A DNA stretch of 64,000 nucleotides from Litomosoides sigmodontis (lineage: Eukaryota > Nematoda > Chromadorea > Rhabditida > Onchocercidae). Position 1 is the first letter of the stretch, and each line of letters opens with the position of its first letter. The notes under the pieces are model-generated. The model ran no database searches and was not told where the DNA came from. It saw nothing but the letters and a program-made list of their open reading frames with translations. The stretch spans positions 2,654,238 to 2,718,237 of the forward strand of contig OY718808.1 of assembly GCA_963070105.1 (NCBI GenBank). The letters are read 5' to 3'. Below are positions 26,171 to 38,100 of the stretch, piece by piece. A program made the translations under genes and the position numbers.

Positions 26171-27901
26171 TTTCCTCCTTACTATCTTATCCTCTAATAA
26201 ATGTTTAAAAATGTTCATCATCCAAACAATAATAGTTTGAAGTATAAACTGTAAATGATTGTATGAATATGTAAGATTATCAATTTAAATCGTTATATCA
26301 AAGGTTATTAAAATTTTAAATTTGAAAAAAAAATTCATAGTTATTTCAGTCCATATGTTTATTTTATTCAAACATTAATCGTAAGAGGTCAAAACGGGCA
26401 AAGCAAATATACTCTTGTAACTCATTCTATTCGTCACTATTTTTGAATTTCAAATCAAAATTATTGCTACCAAATAAAAATTCCCCGATTCTTCCAATAC
26501 AGTAAGACAAAAAGGATTCATTTAAGAGTAACAAAAGAAAAAAGTAAGACTTAAACTTTGTTGATGGAAAAGTTTTCAACAATTGCTTGATATTCATATA
26601 TATAAATATATCAGAACTCATTAATTAATTTTCTCAACAATCGTCGACTGTGAATGAATTCGAAACCTCAATCCGCAAATACCATTCTTTTGTCTCCTCC
26701 GCCGTTGCTGTTATGGTTGAAATTAAACAAATTTCGCAATAAACTTTCAGAAATTATAATTTGTTATAAATCCACAACAATAACAAAATAACCAATCGCC
26801 AACCTCAATCTCATGATTGTTTTTCCATGAATGTTTTTTTTAAAAAGTAAATTACAATTTGTTACAATAGTTTTCATATGTATGCATAATTGAACAATTG
26901 GTACGTAGGCAATAGATTAGCGTGTTATTTAATTAATCTGTATTTCATTTTACATCATTTAAAAAATTTCACTTCATTATATTCGAATTTTTAACTAAAT
27001 TCGTTTCAATACCTTGCAATTCAGATGCCAGGGTTTTTTATCCAATTAATATTGAGCATTCGGAAGAAATTCTACTAATGCTAATTCGAAGAAAACAGAG
27101 ATGCACGACGTGGAATTTTTTATCAATTTCCACGAGCAACTATGCAATTTTAGCTTTTAATTCTTTTTAAAACACTTTTTTGTTGGCTAACAAAAAGCAT
27201 ATAACGATGGCTATCAAAATGATCTGTTAGATAATAATACAGCAATGACGGAGACAAATTTTAAAATGTAATAACAGTTAAAAGTGTCAGAATTATACAG
27301 AAACCAAAAATAATAAAATGAACTTTCGAAAATATGAAAAAAAAGTAATAAAACGAAGATGCACCAGTACAACTGTTTGTTTGTTGAATTTCCAACAGTA
27401 ATCATATATTTCGAAATTTTCACCATTTGCTAAATGATCATGGAGTGGAATGCTAAAAAATAGTAAGCAGCAAGTCGCATGGAACACCGTTAACAACATT
27501 GATATATCACTTCTAGCAAATAAATGTCAACTATAATAAAAATCTAAATTTCATAAAAAAAAATTATCCCAGATCTTAATGAAAATAGAAAAACCGAACA
27601 GTGAGAGACAAAACAGTAAAACAGGAAAAACAGTAAATTAACAGTAAATTAATTTCTGCATTTTTTTTTTTGCGTAGACCTTCTTCCATGTATGCTTTAG
27701 CTTAATTCATTCCTTCATATTCACAAATCCTTACTTGCTAAACATTGAAAATACGAGTTTAAATTAATTTTTAGTACGCAGCATTTTATACCTCATTTAG
27801 TGTTGCCTAATTAAGCAACGCAACTTCCATATACAAAGTAGTAAAAGCCTACAATTATCTTCTACATTTCTCATCATCATATCTTTCCTCATTCTCATCT
27901 A
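26171..27901. other. Convergent intergenic region
   Basis: This is the 3' flank between the insulin-like gene (plus) and TMEM231 (minus). Apart from the insulin polyadenylation signal near 26196, only AT-rich sequence is visible. Minus-strand open frames at 26427-26621 and 27214-27499 are Phe/Leu/Ser/Ile-rich and lack splice partners, so they are not called. Confidence 0.5.
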
Positions 27902-30636
27902 CTATTCTACTTCATTAAAGTGATTCCGTCGAGCAACGATCGTACTGAGAAGATGATTTTCGAACAAAAATTGTCGTAATTTGTTGATGAAATAATGAAC
28001 GATAATAAAAATGGAAAAATATTGAATCCATGCCCATTTTAAAAGTTCCAAAAGACCTGTTCGATAAAATAGCTGTTGTTCAACAATTCGTATTGATAGG
28101 CGTAATACAAAATTATCATTACCATCTGGTTTAGAAGTCCATACAACTGACTTCCTCAAATTAAGAAAAAAATTTTTACTATGTAAAAAAAATTTACGAA
28201 TTAAAGTTTTCAAATTCGAACTAATACAGAAAGTTAATTTTTTTCACATTGCCATTATTATTATTACTGCAATTATTATTTTCATATTGCTAATATGTTC
28301 CCTATTATTTTCATATTACTTCCATATTACGAATATACAATACAAACTCCTCATGAATTCATAAACTTAAACTGGAAAATAGGCGTCACTGAAGTTATTT
28401 CTTTATTCAAATAGTATTTCTTTCATACTTCAGTAAATTTTCTTTAGCTAAAGATTAATTTAATGTAGTATTTTTGCCATACTAAAAGCAATGTGGATCA
28501 TTGACAAAACTTTGAAAAATGTTTCCTATAAGTGGTTGTACAGAATTAATTACGCAACGTGATGTTTTTAAATTTTAGAAAAGACGATGTTTTTCTAATT
28601 ATTCGCTATCCTTTATACACCGACACAATGCGGACATTTTTCTGCATTCTAATACTAAAATCAAATGCTTTTTGACGTTTTAAGTTGAAGAAGCTTTTTC
28701 TAATTGAATTGAACAATAATTGGTGCTTACTACGGACATTCATAGAGACAAAACAACAATTAAACGTAAAAAATTAACAAGTCCAATTTGATAATAAAAC
28801 TAACAAAATTTCTGATTCGGCCAATCTAAAAATAACTCATCGTGATGTGAACAAAGTTATAAAAGTAATGTGCTACTGTAAATTACCCAGTATATAAGAA
28901 AAGGAAGACGAGGACTGACTGTATAATTATTAGAAGTAAAATTTTTTTAAAACAACTCACCTTTTCAAAACAGTTGTGAAATTCCTAAAAGAATAGCGTG
29001 TAAGAATTACGGCAGGACTATACTGAGTTAACTCTAAACTTGATTCATTGATTAGAACACCTTCACGGTTTAAATCTTGGCCACTACTCCAAAATGGAGC
29101 CGCTTGATCCAACCAAAGATCACCAGAAATTGTTAAGGATGATGATGCAAGAGCATGTTCCAAATTATCAAGCACCGCAGCTTCCATCTGTAACTTTTTG
29201 ACCTCTGTCGCTTTTTATGATTTTCAACAATCCGTTTTAAAATTTTAGAAGAATGGGCACTTCGAATTGCGCTTGTATTTTTAATCTGTACTTCAAATAT
29301 TTTTAAAATATTAGAAAAAACTATGTATATAAAGCTTTACGCTTTTCTACTAAAAACAAGAAATATCCTCATCATTCATCTTTGAATACTTCTTGTGTAG
29401 GAGAGTAAACACGTACCGAAAAGCGTGATCTTTGATCAAGTTGATACTCCAACAAAAACATGTAAAAAATTCCGCGGATTTTATCTTTCTTTTCAGTGGG
29501 GAAAGTGACATTTAATTCAATCTGAAAAATGAACATTGGAGCAGATAGCACGAGAAGCACAGCAAAAATTACCAGAGACGCCTGTGTTAATGCATGGTCA
29601 TTTTGATGCCTTAAATTATATAAATAAAATTGAATTTATGTTCAATAACTGAATCCTCTAATTTTATTTGGTGGCTTTGATGTGAAGAAACCATTATTTA
29701 ACATGAAAACCAATGCAGAACTCACAAAATCAGGCTTTCCATCATCATTAAAGTCACTTTCGCACTCTTCCACCACCGCTATTCGTACGTGTGCTTCCTC
29801 AGCATGATTAAGCAATGGATACGAGCTCCAAACGTAATAACTATTTGGTGCTTCTCCCTTCAGCACTACGATGAACCGTTGTTTGTAATAAACTGTCGCT
29901 TGCTCTCGAAATTCGCCGAATTTTTTCCAAAAACCCTGAAATTAAATAGCAACCTTGAACTCTTCTAACCATATATAAATTAATGCAAAATGATAAAATA
30001 TTAAATAAAAAGTTTAGCAAAAATTTTCCGAAAAAATTTCATAAATGCTACAGGACGATAAACACCCCTATAACGCTACATAAATATCTCTTTAGAAATA
30101 TAACTTTTATTCGACTAAATCATAAATATTTTAACCAATAAAGTAATCAAATTATTCATTCAGTTGATAGTATAAATTTCCAAGAAAATGAAAATCACCT
30201 GTGTCGTAAATGCAACGAAAAGTGTGAACAATAACGCAAAGGCAGAAAGGATAATGTTGCAACAATAGGCTGTCGAGCATTTTGAAGCTTTATACTTCCA
30301 TGTACATGGCTAAAAAATATTCCTTATTTCAATATAAGAAAAATAATTAAAAATTTAGATTTATGAATGAATAGCTTTGGGACAATTTTACGAAATACAA
30401 AACAACGATTACTTATTCACTAAATCTGAACAGTATGGTAAATATATTTATCAAAGTTGTAAAAATAAGTAATTTCTTCACTTACGCAATTATTGTTCCG
30501 TAAATCTCTTACACGTGTATATCTAAGTACACATGAATCGTGCGATGAAGTAGCGATAAAGTTTTTGCTCTTAAAGTGTAGTTTAATAAAAATAAAAAAT
30601 AAAATTCACCTTCTCATACAGTGTTTTGTATTTCAT
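27902..30636 (-). CDS. tmem-231: TMEM231, ciliary transition-zone (MKS/B9 complex) membrane protein
   Basis: TMEM231 is a two-pass membrane protein of the MKS/B9 module that gates the base of cilia; in worms that means sensory neuron cilia. Six exons, 30636-30610, 30309-30199, 29935-29726, 29521-29417, 29187-28961 and 28154-27902, give 310 residues (human about 316). The tiny 27-bp first exon puts a Pro at residue 10 and the first transmembrane segment after KASKCSTAYCC, as in the human N-terminus. Family landmarks are GFWKKF, the acidic ESDFNDDGKPDF segment (human EDRNQDGKTD) and the C-terminal segment LLELLKWAWIQYF that opens the second membrane helix. The exon-6 acceptor is TTTGAG rather than TTTCAG, but phase and homology both require it. 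The start codon directly follows the stop of a small upstream ORF. Confidence 0.9.
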
Positions 30637-30786
30637 TTATTCGGCAGGAGTGGGGGAAACGTACTTTTCGATATAACGCTTCGAAATATCAGTGCTAGCA
30701 ATGAAAACACAAATCCAGGACAGTGAAGCAACGATAAATAAGAGACAATTAAGGATGCGATAAGTTTGCTTTCTACTGCACACCAT
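30637..30786 (-). other. Small hydrophobic ORF abutting the TMEM231 start codon
   Basis: A 49-codon frame starts at 30786 and its TAA (30639-30637) is immediately followed, in the same frame, by the TMEM231 ATG at 30636. It encodes a basic N-terminus, one hydrophobic stretch (LNCLLFIVASLSWICVFIAS) and a polar tail ending PTPAE. A TTTTTTGTAG acceptor lies just upstream at 30801-30810, so a transcript processed there would carry both frames. Another possible acceptor (TTTTCATTGCTAG) inside the ORF would give an mRNA lacking its start. It could be an upstream ORF, a small separate protein, or chance. No homologue is recognised. Confidence 0.35.
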
Positions 30787-30810
30787 CAACTCTTCCAGAG
30801 CTACAAAAAA

Positions 30811-32141
30811 ATATTTTACCAATTAATTAATTAAACTTAAACAATACGTACAATTAATTCACTAGTGGAAATTAATTCACTTCAAAATTTGAGCATTTAA
30901 AGCATGCAAAAAAGATCTATCCATAGTTTTCGTAGAACAAATGGTACAACACGTTCGAATGAATTCAAATTTAAAGTAAATTTAAGTTAAGAAGAAATAA
31001 TACTATGTAATTTCAATATGACCTGAAGCAATACCTAATACTACTAAACCTCTAATGCATAACTTGTTTGCTTCAAATGTGTTGCTATGGATACATTAAC
31101 ATTTTCAAATAAGATGCTGCTAGGTGCATCGCACAACGATCATAACAAACACAAGAAACTATAAGTTACGCTAAAATTGAAAAATGAAACATACTTTCGA
31201 ATAAACGGAAATACGCTATTTTAATTTCCAAATTCATTAGTAAAGCAACATGAAATTTTGCGAAACTTCTTCAGCAGCAGTAGATTCATTTAATAGTATC
31301 CACTGAAAGCAGATTTTCTATCCAGAATATATCTGTGGATTTCTTCCGTAATTTTAAATGTAAACAAAACGAATTTGGTAAAAAAATTTTTTTCTGATAA
31401 AATCTTTGTAATTTGGAATTTGATAAAAATATCATTATGAGCAATACTGCTCTTTTCTTCATTAATCTAAATTGATGTAGGAAATTGCGAAAAAAAGAAA
31501 AAGACATTTCAATTAGCAATGCTGGAAAATTTTGTTCATTGAAATATTATTGTTGACAACAATAATTTATTATCTTAACATGGACTCAAACATAGTGATA
31601 ATGTAAAGCAATAAAACTGCACACATAAACAATAATTCCAAAAAAAAAATCAGAACTTCAACTGTTCGCATAAAACAGTATTGCAGCAAAACTAACATTA
31701 AAGAGCACTCAAATACGGAAAAGATAAACTTCCTGGCTAGTTTTATTAAGATTAGATATGATAATGGTTAAAGCTTTTTCCTATCACTATTAATTGATCA
31801 AGGTAATTGATGAGTGATACAACAATTCCACAATATCATTATCCTGATAGAGAATTCGCTTCAGGCTGTCTGATGCAAGTAGCACGTAAATAATAGTTTC
31901 CAGTTATATATTAAAATATCAAAAAAAAATTGTACAGAATTAATATCAATCAATATTGTTAACCTAAAAAATAGGGAAATAAAATTCTGAAAGCTCTAAT
32001 GAACACGTACGTATAAGTGAATGAATACAGTCAAATTCAGTAATTTTTCTTCGCTTAAAAATTGACAATGAGTATCTTCGTAAGACGTTTCAAAACCAAA
32101 AAAAAAAAGGAAAAACATCTATGCTCAGCATTGGGTCGATA
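30811..32141. other. Intergenic region between TMEM231 and Kidins220
   Basis: Both flanking genes are on the minus strand. The sequence is AT-rich with homopolymer runs. The frame at 31286-31519 has no recognisable feature. No transcription signal could be assigned. Confidence 0.45.
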
Positions 32142-35100
32142 CTAAACTGGTGCAGAATTGAGTTCCTGGAAAAATATGAATTGTAGCACAGGAAACATAC
32201 AGTATATCAACTGAAACTAGATTTTAAGATAATATGTAGCAGAAAAGTTAGTGCAATTACTGTACTCATAGAGTCTGACTTATTTCATAACAGTCAATTG
32301 AAAAATATATTACACGAGTAATTAATATGACTGAGAGAGTATCTTACTACTAATGTTACTACTATCAGAAACTATCATTTCATAAAAATTATTCGAAAAA
32401 AAAGTCATAAACCACCAAGATTATCATTAAAAAGATTTAGCACTGAATGTCATTTTAGGAGAGCTTACTTCTTTCATTGCTTGCTGACCATCACTAATAT
32501 CTAGAATAACTGGTAACTGAGCTCGAGATACCGATCGACTACGCGTTCCTGCATGACTCACATCAGAATGAATTGAATCCATCCGTATTGCTCTTCCTCG
32601 TTCCTCCCTTAATATTTCCATCTTTAATTTGAACAAAAAATAAAGAAGAAAAACAAATTCCGAAAAAGTCACAAATCCGGAATCTTTAGAATAAATAGGT
32701 TCATCCATTTTTCGATCAAAGCTTGCCATGTATAACAACATCATCTTCTCAACCAAATTTTAAACTATGAAGAATCTATGAAACTTTATCCATTTTTGAT
32801 ATGAAATATTCTATCTCACTATAATGATAATGAATTAAATATTGCCGAAGATTTCATTCCGACATTCATTCTTAATTAATATCAAGCATATACGGCATTA
32901 CGTAAAGATATCATTATGTTATAGCTTAAATTAAACTATATTTGCAAGGAAAAAATGCAAGAGGTTCAACAACGAAGAAATAACAATCCACAAATAATAC
33001 GTAAGACAGAACATAGATATTCATATTGTTTTAATAAATTCAAGTTATTATTAATACTGTTACTATTATTTAATAGAATAGAACTATACAATAGAAATGC
33101 CAAAGTCGAACAATAAGTTCATTCTTGACTGCATCAGTACTCTTTCCACTCACAGCATTGACGTTGTGCTTCAAACAACACTGGTTATATTCAAATTTGT
33201 AAGAAAATTTAAAATAATCATAAATACAGAACAAAACAGTTTGTCTGTGAGTGTAGGAATAAAAAATTGAGGAAAAAAAGACAAAAAATGATAGGAAAAA
33301 TAATTAAAAGAAGTGTACAATAAAGCATTTCAAACATTATGCTTCATGCTTCAGTAAAAATTAGTTAAACGTTTTTTACGACAAATTCCATTTCATTTAA
33401 ATTCTAAATTGTCAGGTTAAATTTTCACAAGGGGTTAAAGCCATGCCAAATGTAATTAGATAAAATGAAGTGCATCACACAGTCAACGTTACACACAATA
33501 CCTTTTATATCGGAAGCCATATCGCGCTCGTCGCGTCATTACATCCATGTTCTCACCTCTGGCATCAATTTTTGTTAAATAAATAAATAAAAATTTATAA
33601 AAGCTTTCTGAAATAATTTAGTAATTTCATTTTTAATAAATAGCCTTTTCAATTTTCACAAAACTTCTTCAACCATATCTCAATAATGCTAAACAGCATC
33701 GCGCACTAGCACCTCAAACGGTGTTAGCAAAGAAATTTTGAAAAACCTGAAATTTGCCACAACTTACTAGTATGTAAAAAATTTGGAAGAATGGGAAGTA
33801 ACTCTTGAAAGGAAAATATTTTAGTGAAAAAATTATAGCTAACTGTCAACTCATCTTGTTGCATCGCCAACGTCGAACTAGAAATGGAAACAAAGAAAGA
33901 ATGCTAGTAAAAAAAATGATAATTGCCCAGAATATGTGTCAGACATAAAAGCCAACCAGATGTTTGATTTCTAACTATATGCGGAAAGTTCATAAGCAAG
34001 AAAATTTAACACAAGACGCATAACAGAATCAATATAAGACGAATACATATGTCAAAGATTTCTACAGACAACCACTTTTGATATTCCTGCTCCATCACTC
34101 CCATTTTCATAAAATTTTTAAGTGAAAAAAAAGAAAACAAACCGACTGTGCAACACAGATTCAGAATCCAACAAATTCTCATATGACCCACAAACACTTT
34201 CAATGCTATCCCGTTCCGACGCAACTCCATCATCAAAATGAACGGATGGTGCCGCAGAAGCAGGAAGTACTTCGTTTACTTCTGCAATATCCATTCCAGA
34301 AAAACTTTCCAGTATCCATTGATGATCCCCTTGCATTTCTGCCTAAACTTCAAAAATTAACATTGCAAGTCCGGTTATCAAAAGCAAATCCAATTATAAA
34401 GAAAAAAACAACCTCTGCAACAAGCTGATCTTTTTGCTCATTCATGAAGCTAGAAGCCGATACTGTCTGAGCAGGAACGGGTGATACTATGGACGGAGTT
34501 TCAACAACATTTAGAATAGTCGATGGTTTCCAAGTCCGAAGCGCTTCAATTAGCAGCTTCAACAATGTCCAGTCACCCAAATTTAACTGCAAATTGAATC
34601 AAGGTAAGTACTGGCAATTTAAAACAAAGTATATTCCTCCAAATTAACTTCTTTTTTCCCTCATTAATAAGCTGCAAACAAAACTACAGCATGGGAAAAC
34701 AGAAAAACTCAAGATAGATTTGAAAAGCAAAAACCTGTTATGTCAAGTTACAGGTATATAAGGATGAAATAAACCAGTGGTGCTTCAAAAACTGCGCATT
34801 TTTTAAAATATCTTTGATAATTTCATTGTTTAATGAGAAGAAAATTTAAACCGTAACAGAAATGTTATAGGAATCTTAAACCATAAAGGAACAATTACAT
34901 TTCCTAGTCAAATTGTTTAAGTTTAGCATGTTCAAAAATATGCGCAAGCATTTTTGATTTTGGGACCTGAGTGGTCCTTGATTTCGGTTGAAGAGATGGC
35001 GAGGAAAATTATTCATAATTTTTTGAATCCATTTATAAAATTTAAGTAAAACAAACTTTAAGAGTTTCTTGCACTTCTCGTAAATCACAAGCTGACAAAA

Positions 35101-38100
35101 CAAGACCGGTAAGATTGGATGCATTGATTTTTTCCACAATAACACTTATTCGTTCACTTGAAATATCTAACTTCTTCACCAGATCAGTTATATCTGACAA
35201 TCTCATTTCAACAAGTGGTACTTGAATTCCTCGCCAAATATTCTTATCCTGAAACTTGACGAAATGATGAAAAAGAGCAAAAGCTGGAAAACAATGAGCT
35301 ACAAAATGAGGTAGCAGGATAACAGCTCATGATGTATTTATCACACTAAAAAAAGTTTCCCAAATTCATTATCCTAAACTTTAGACTCAATAAAACTTTC
35401 AGAGTAAAATTTTTAAATTCAGGCCTGAATTTGATTAACAGTCTAGCTTATGCTAGTAAAAACAAAGTAGATTATGCTGCTTACTTTGAAAAGATAGTAA
35501 GCAGGACCAGAGATAACTGAGTAAGGTGGATTGGATGGTAGGCCAATGAGCGATTCAACAGGCTGTACCGTATCAATACGACATTCTAAAAAATAACTAA
35601 TTGTGTTTTGCAATGCTATCAAAAAAATCAAATCAAACCGTGATTTCAAAGAATTTTCATTGTTGCTGCAAATTTTATAACTCTTTGCATTTTAAAATTT
35701 TTAAAACTTGAATAAACGAAATAATTCAAACCTTTTGCCAAATTTTTTTTTCCCTTGAAAAACAATCCTACCTCGGATGAGTTTTCTGAGATATGGATCT
35801 AAATTCGATGTACAGGGGACAAAACGGCGAACATGTCCGACAGTTAACTGCTCCCGACCTGTCATGCATGCTTGTTCCAGAAACGACTCAAAATTATCCG
35901 GATTTCGATCCAAATCTATCAGTGGATCTTTTTTCGGGATTTGTTGTTTTAGATGGTTGTAAAGCTGAAAATATCCACATAACATCCAAAGCAAAAAAAG
36001 CCAGAAAGATATTAAGTAGGCAAAAAGAACCTCTGCAAGCGGATATGAATCTTGTGTAATATCCAATGCATGATCAATAAGCCAACACATTCTGGAAGGC
36101 CACTGTTCAATTAGACTAACCCAATAAGCAAGTGAAACCCATGAAAATTCAATTTCAAACGCACGCATCAACCTGAAGAGAACAAATTGGGAAAAACAAT
36201 TACAGCACATATATATAATATAGTATAATATAATATAATATAATATAATATAATATAATATAATATAATATAATATAATATAATATAATATAATATAATA
36301 TAATATAATATAATATAATATAATATAATATAATATAATATAATATAATATAATATAATATAATATAATATAATATAATATATAATATAATATAATATAA
36401 TATAATATAATATAATATAATATAATATAATATAATATAATATAATATAATATAATATAATATAATATAATATAATATAATATAATATAATATAATATAA
36501 TATAATATAATATAATATAATATAATATAATATAATATAATATAATATAATATAATATAATATAATATAATATAATATAATATAATATATAATATAATAT
36601 ATAATATAATATATAATATATAATATAATATATAATATAATATATTATTATATTATATTATATTATATTATATTATATTATATTATATTATATTATATTA
36701 TATTATATTATATTATATTATATTATATTATATTATATTATATTATATTATATTATATTATATTATATTATATTATTATTATATTATATTATATTATATT
36801 ATATTATATTATATTATATTATATTATATTATATTATATTATATTATATTATATTATATTATATTATATTATATTATATTATATTATATTATATTATATA
36901 ACATAACATAATATAATATTAATCATAATATAATAAAAAAAATATGAAACTGAATATGGAGAGGTAATATTCCACTTTTTCAAACCGATCGCAAATAAAG
37001 GAGATTTAAAAACAATAATACTGACTTAAATCCTTCAAATATGAAATTATCCTCACTAACCGTCCTGTTAATGTAAGCGCGTTGACAATTCGTTTCATTG
37101 ATCTTGGATTCATATTAGAGAAATAATCATCCGCTATTAATGAATGACTTATTCCACGCGTCCCAATAATCGCCACCTTCCTAGATAATTTCCCTTCAAA
37201 ACCATCTCGCAAAGATATATAAGATCCTGCAAATCCTCATCCTATGGTTTTGAAATTCTCCAAATTTCATCATCAAAGAACGCTTTCTAAAAATATTATA
37301 TTTTTATTGTAAACACAATATTTTTGGTAAATCACTTACTCTAATTTAAGACATAAGCTCTATATCTAAGCTCTAATGAAATATACCTCAAAATACAGGA
37401 AAACCAACCGTGGAAAGTATCTTGTTGCTTGAATCTTTCTTTCCAATCAGCTAAGCTTTCTCTTTTGCTACGCAAATTTGTTTGAAGCTGTCGAATGGCC
37501 GAATTGTGAAGATAAAATGGCATATTAATAATGTTCTAAAAGAAAAGAGTTTTCCTTCAAAACATTGTACAACATTGTATCACATCTAGACGGTTCATTT
37601 CAAAAATTATCGCTAACATTATTCCTTTATTCACTCCTACAATTCCAATACTATACTGCGCACGCCTCGATTACAATTTCAAATATCATTATATTAAATA
37701 GAGTTACTGCCAGAAATACTAAGGAAAGTTAAGACATTTACAAATTTAAGTTCCTAGGAGTTTATTCATTCTCAAAATAACAAAATGCTTGAAAACACTT
37801 CGAAAAAATTTGAAATTTTATGCATTAAAGTGACTACAACCTTTAGATAATCATGTCCAGTAAGCTCAGTTCCTGCTAATGCAGAATGCATACTGTGATT
37901 TACAGCCGAAACAATAATATGCGGATCGACAGCAATAATCACTACAAACGGTCGATCAGCGCGTGTGCAAAATAATAGCTCCAATGCATCCAATGTTTGC
38001 ACCATACGTTCCTAAAACAATTACATAATTTGAATTTGTGTATTCCATTTCATGCCTCACATTAATATGATAAAGATTAAAACAAGGGAAAAAGTTTCAA

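Noticed and set aside
34183..34428. Plus-strand frame opposite Kidins220 exons 24-25
   Set aside because: It is an antisense shadow of verified coding exons on the minus strand.
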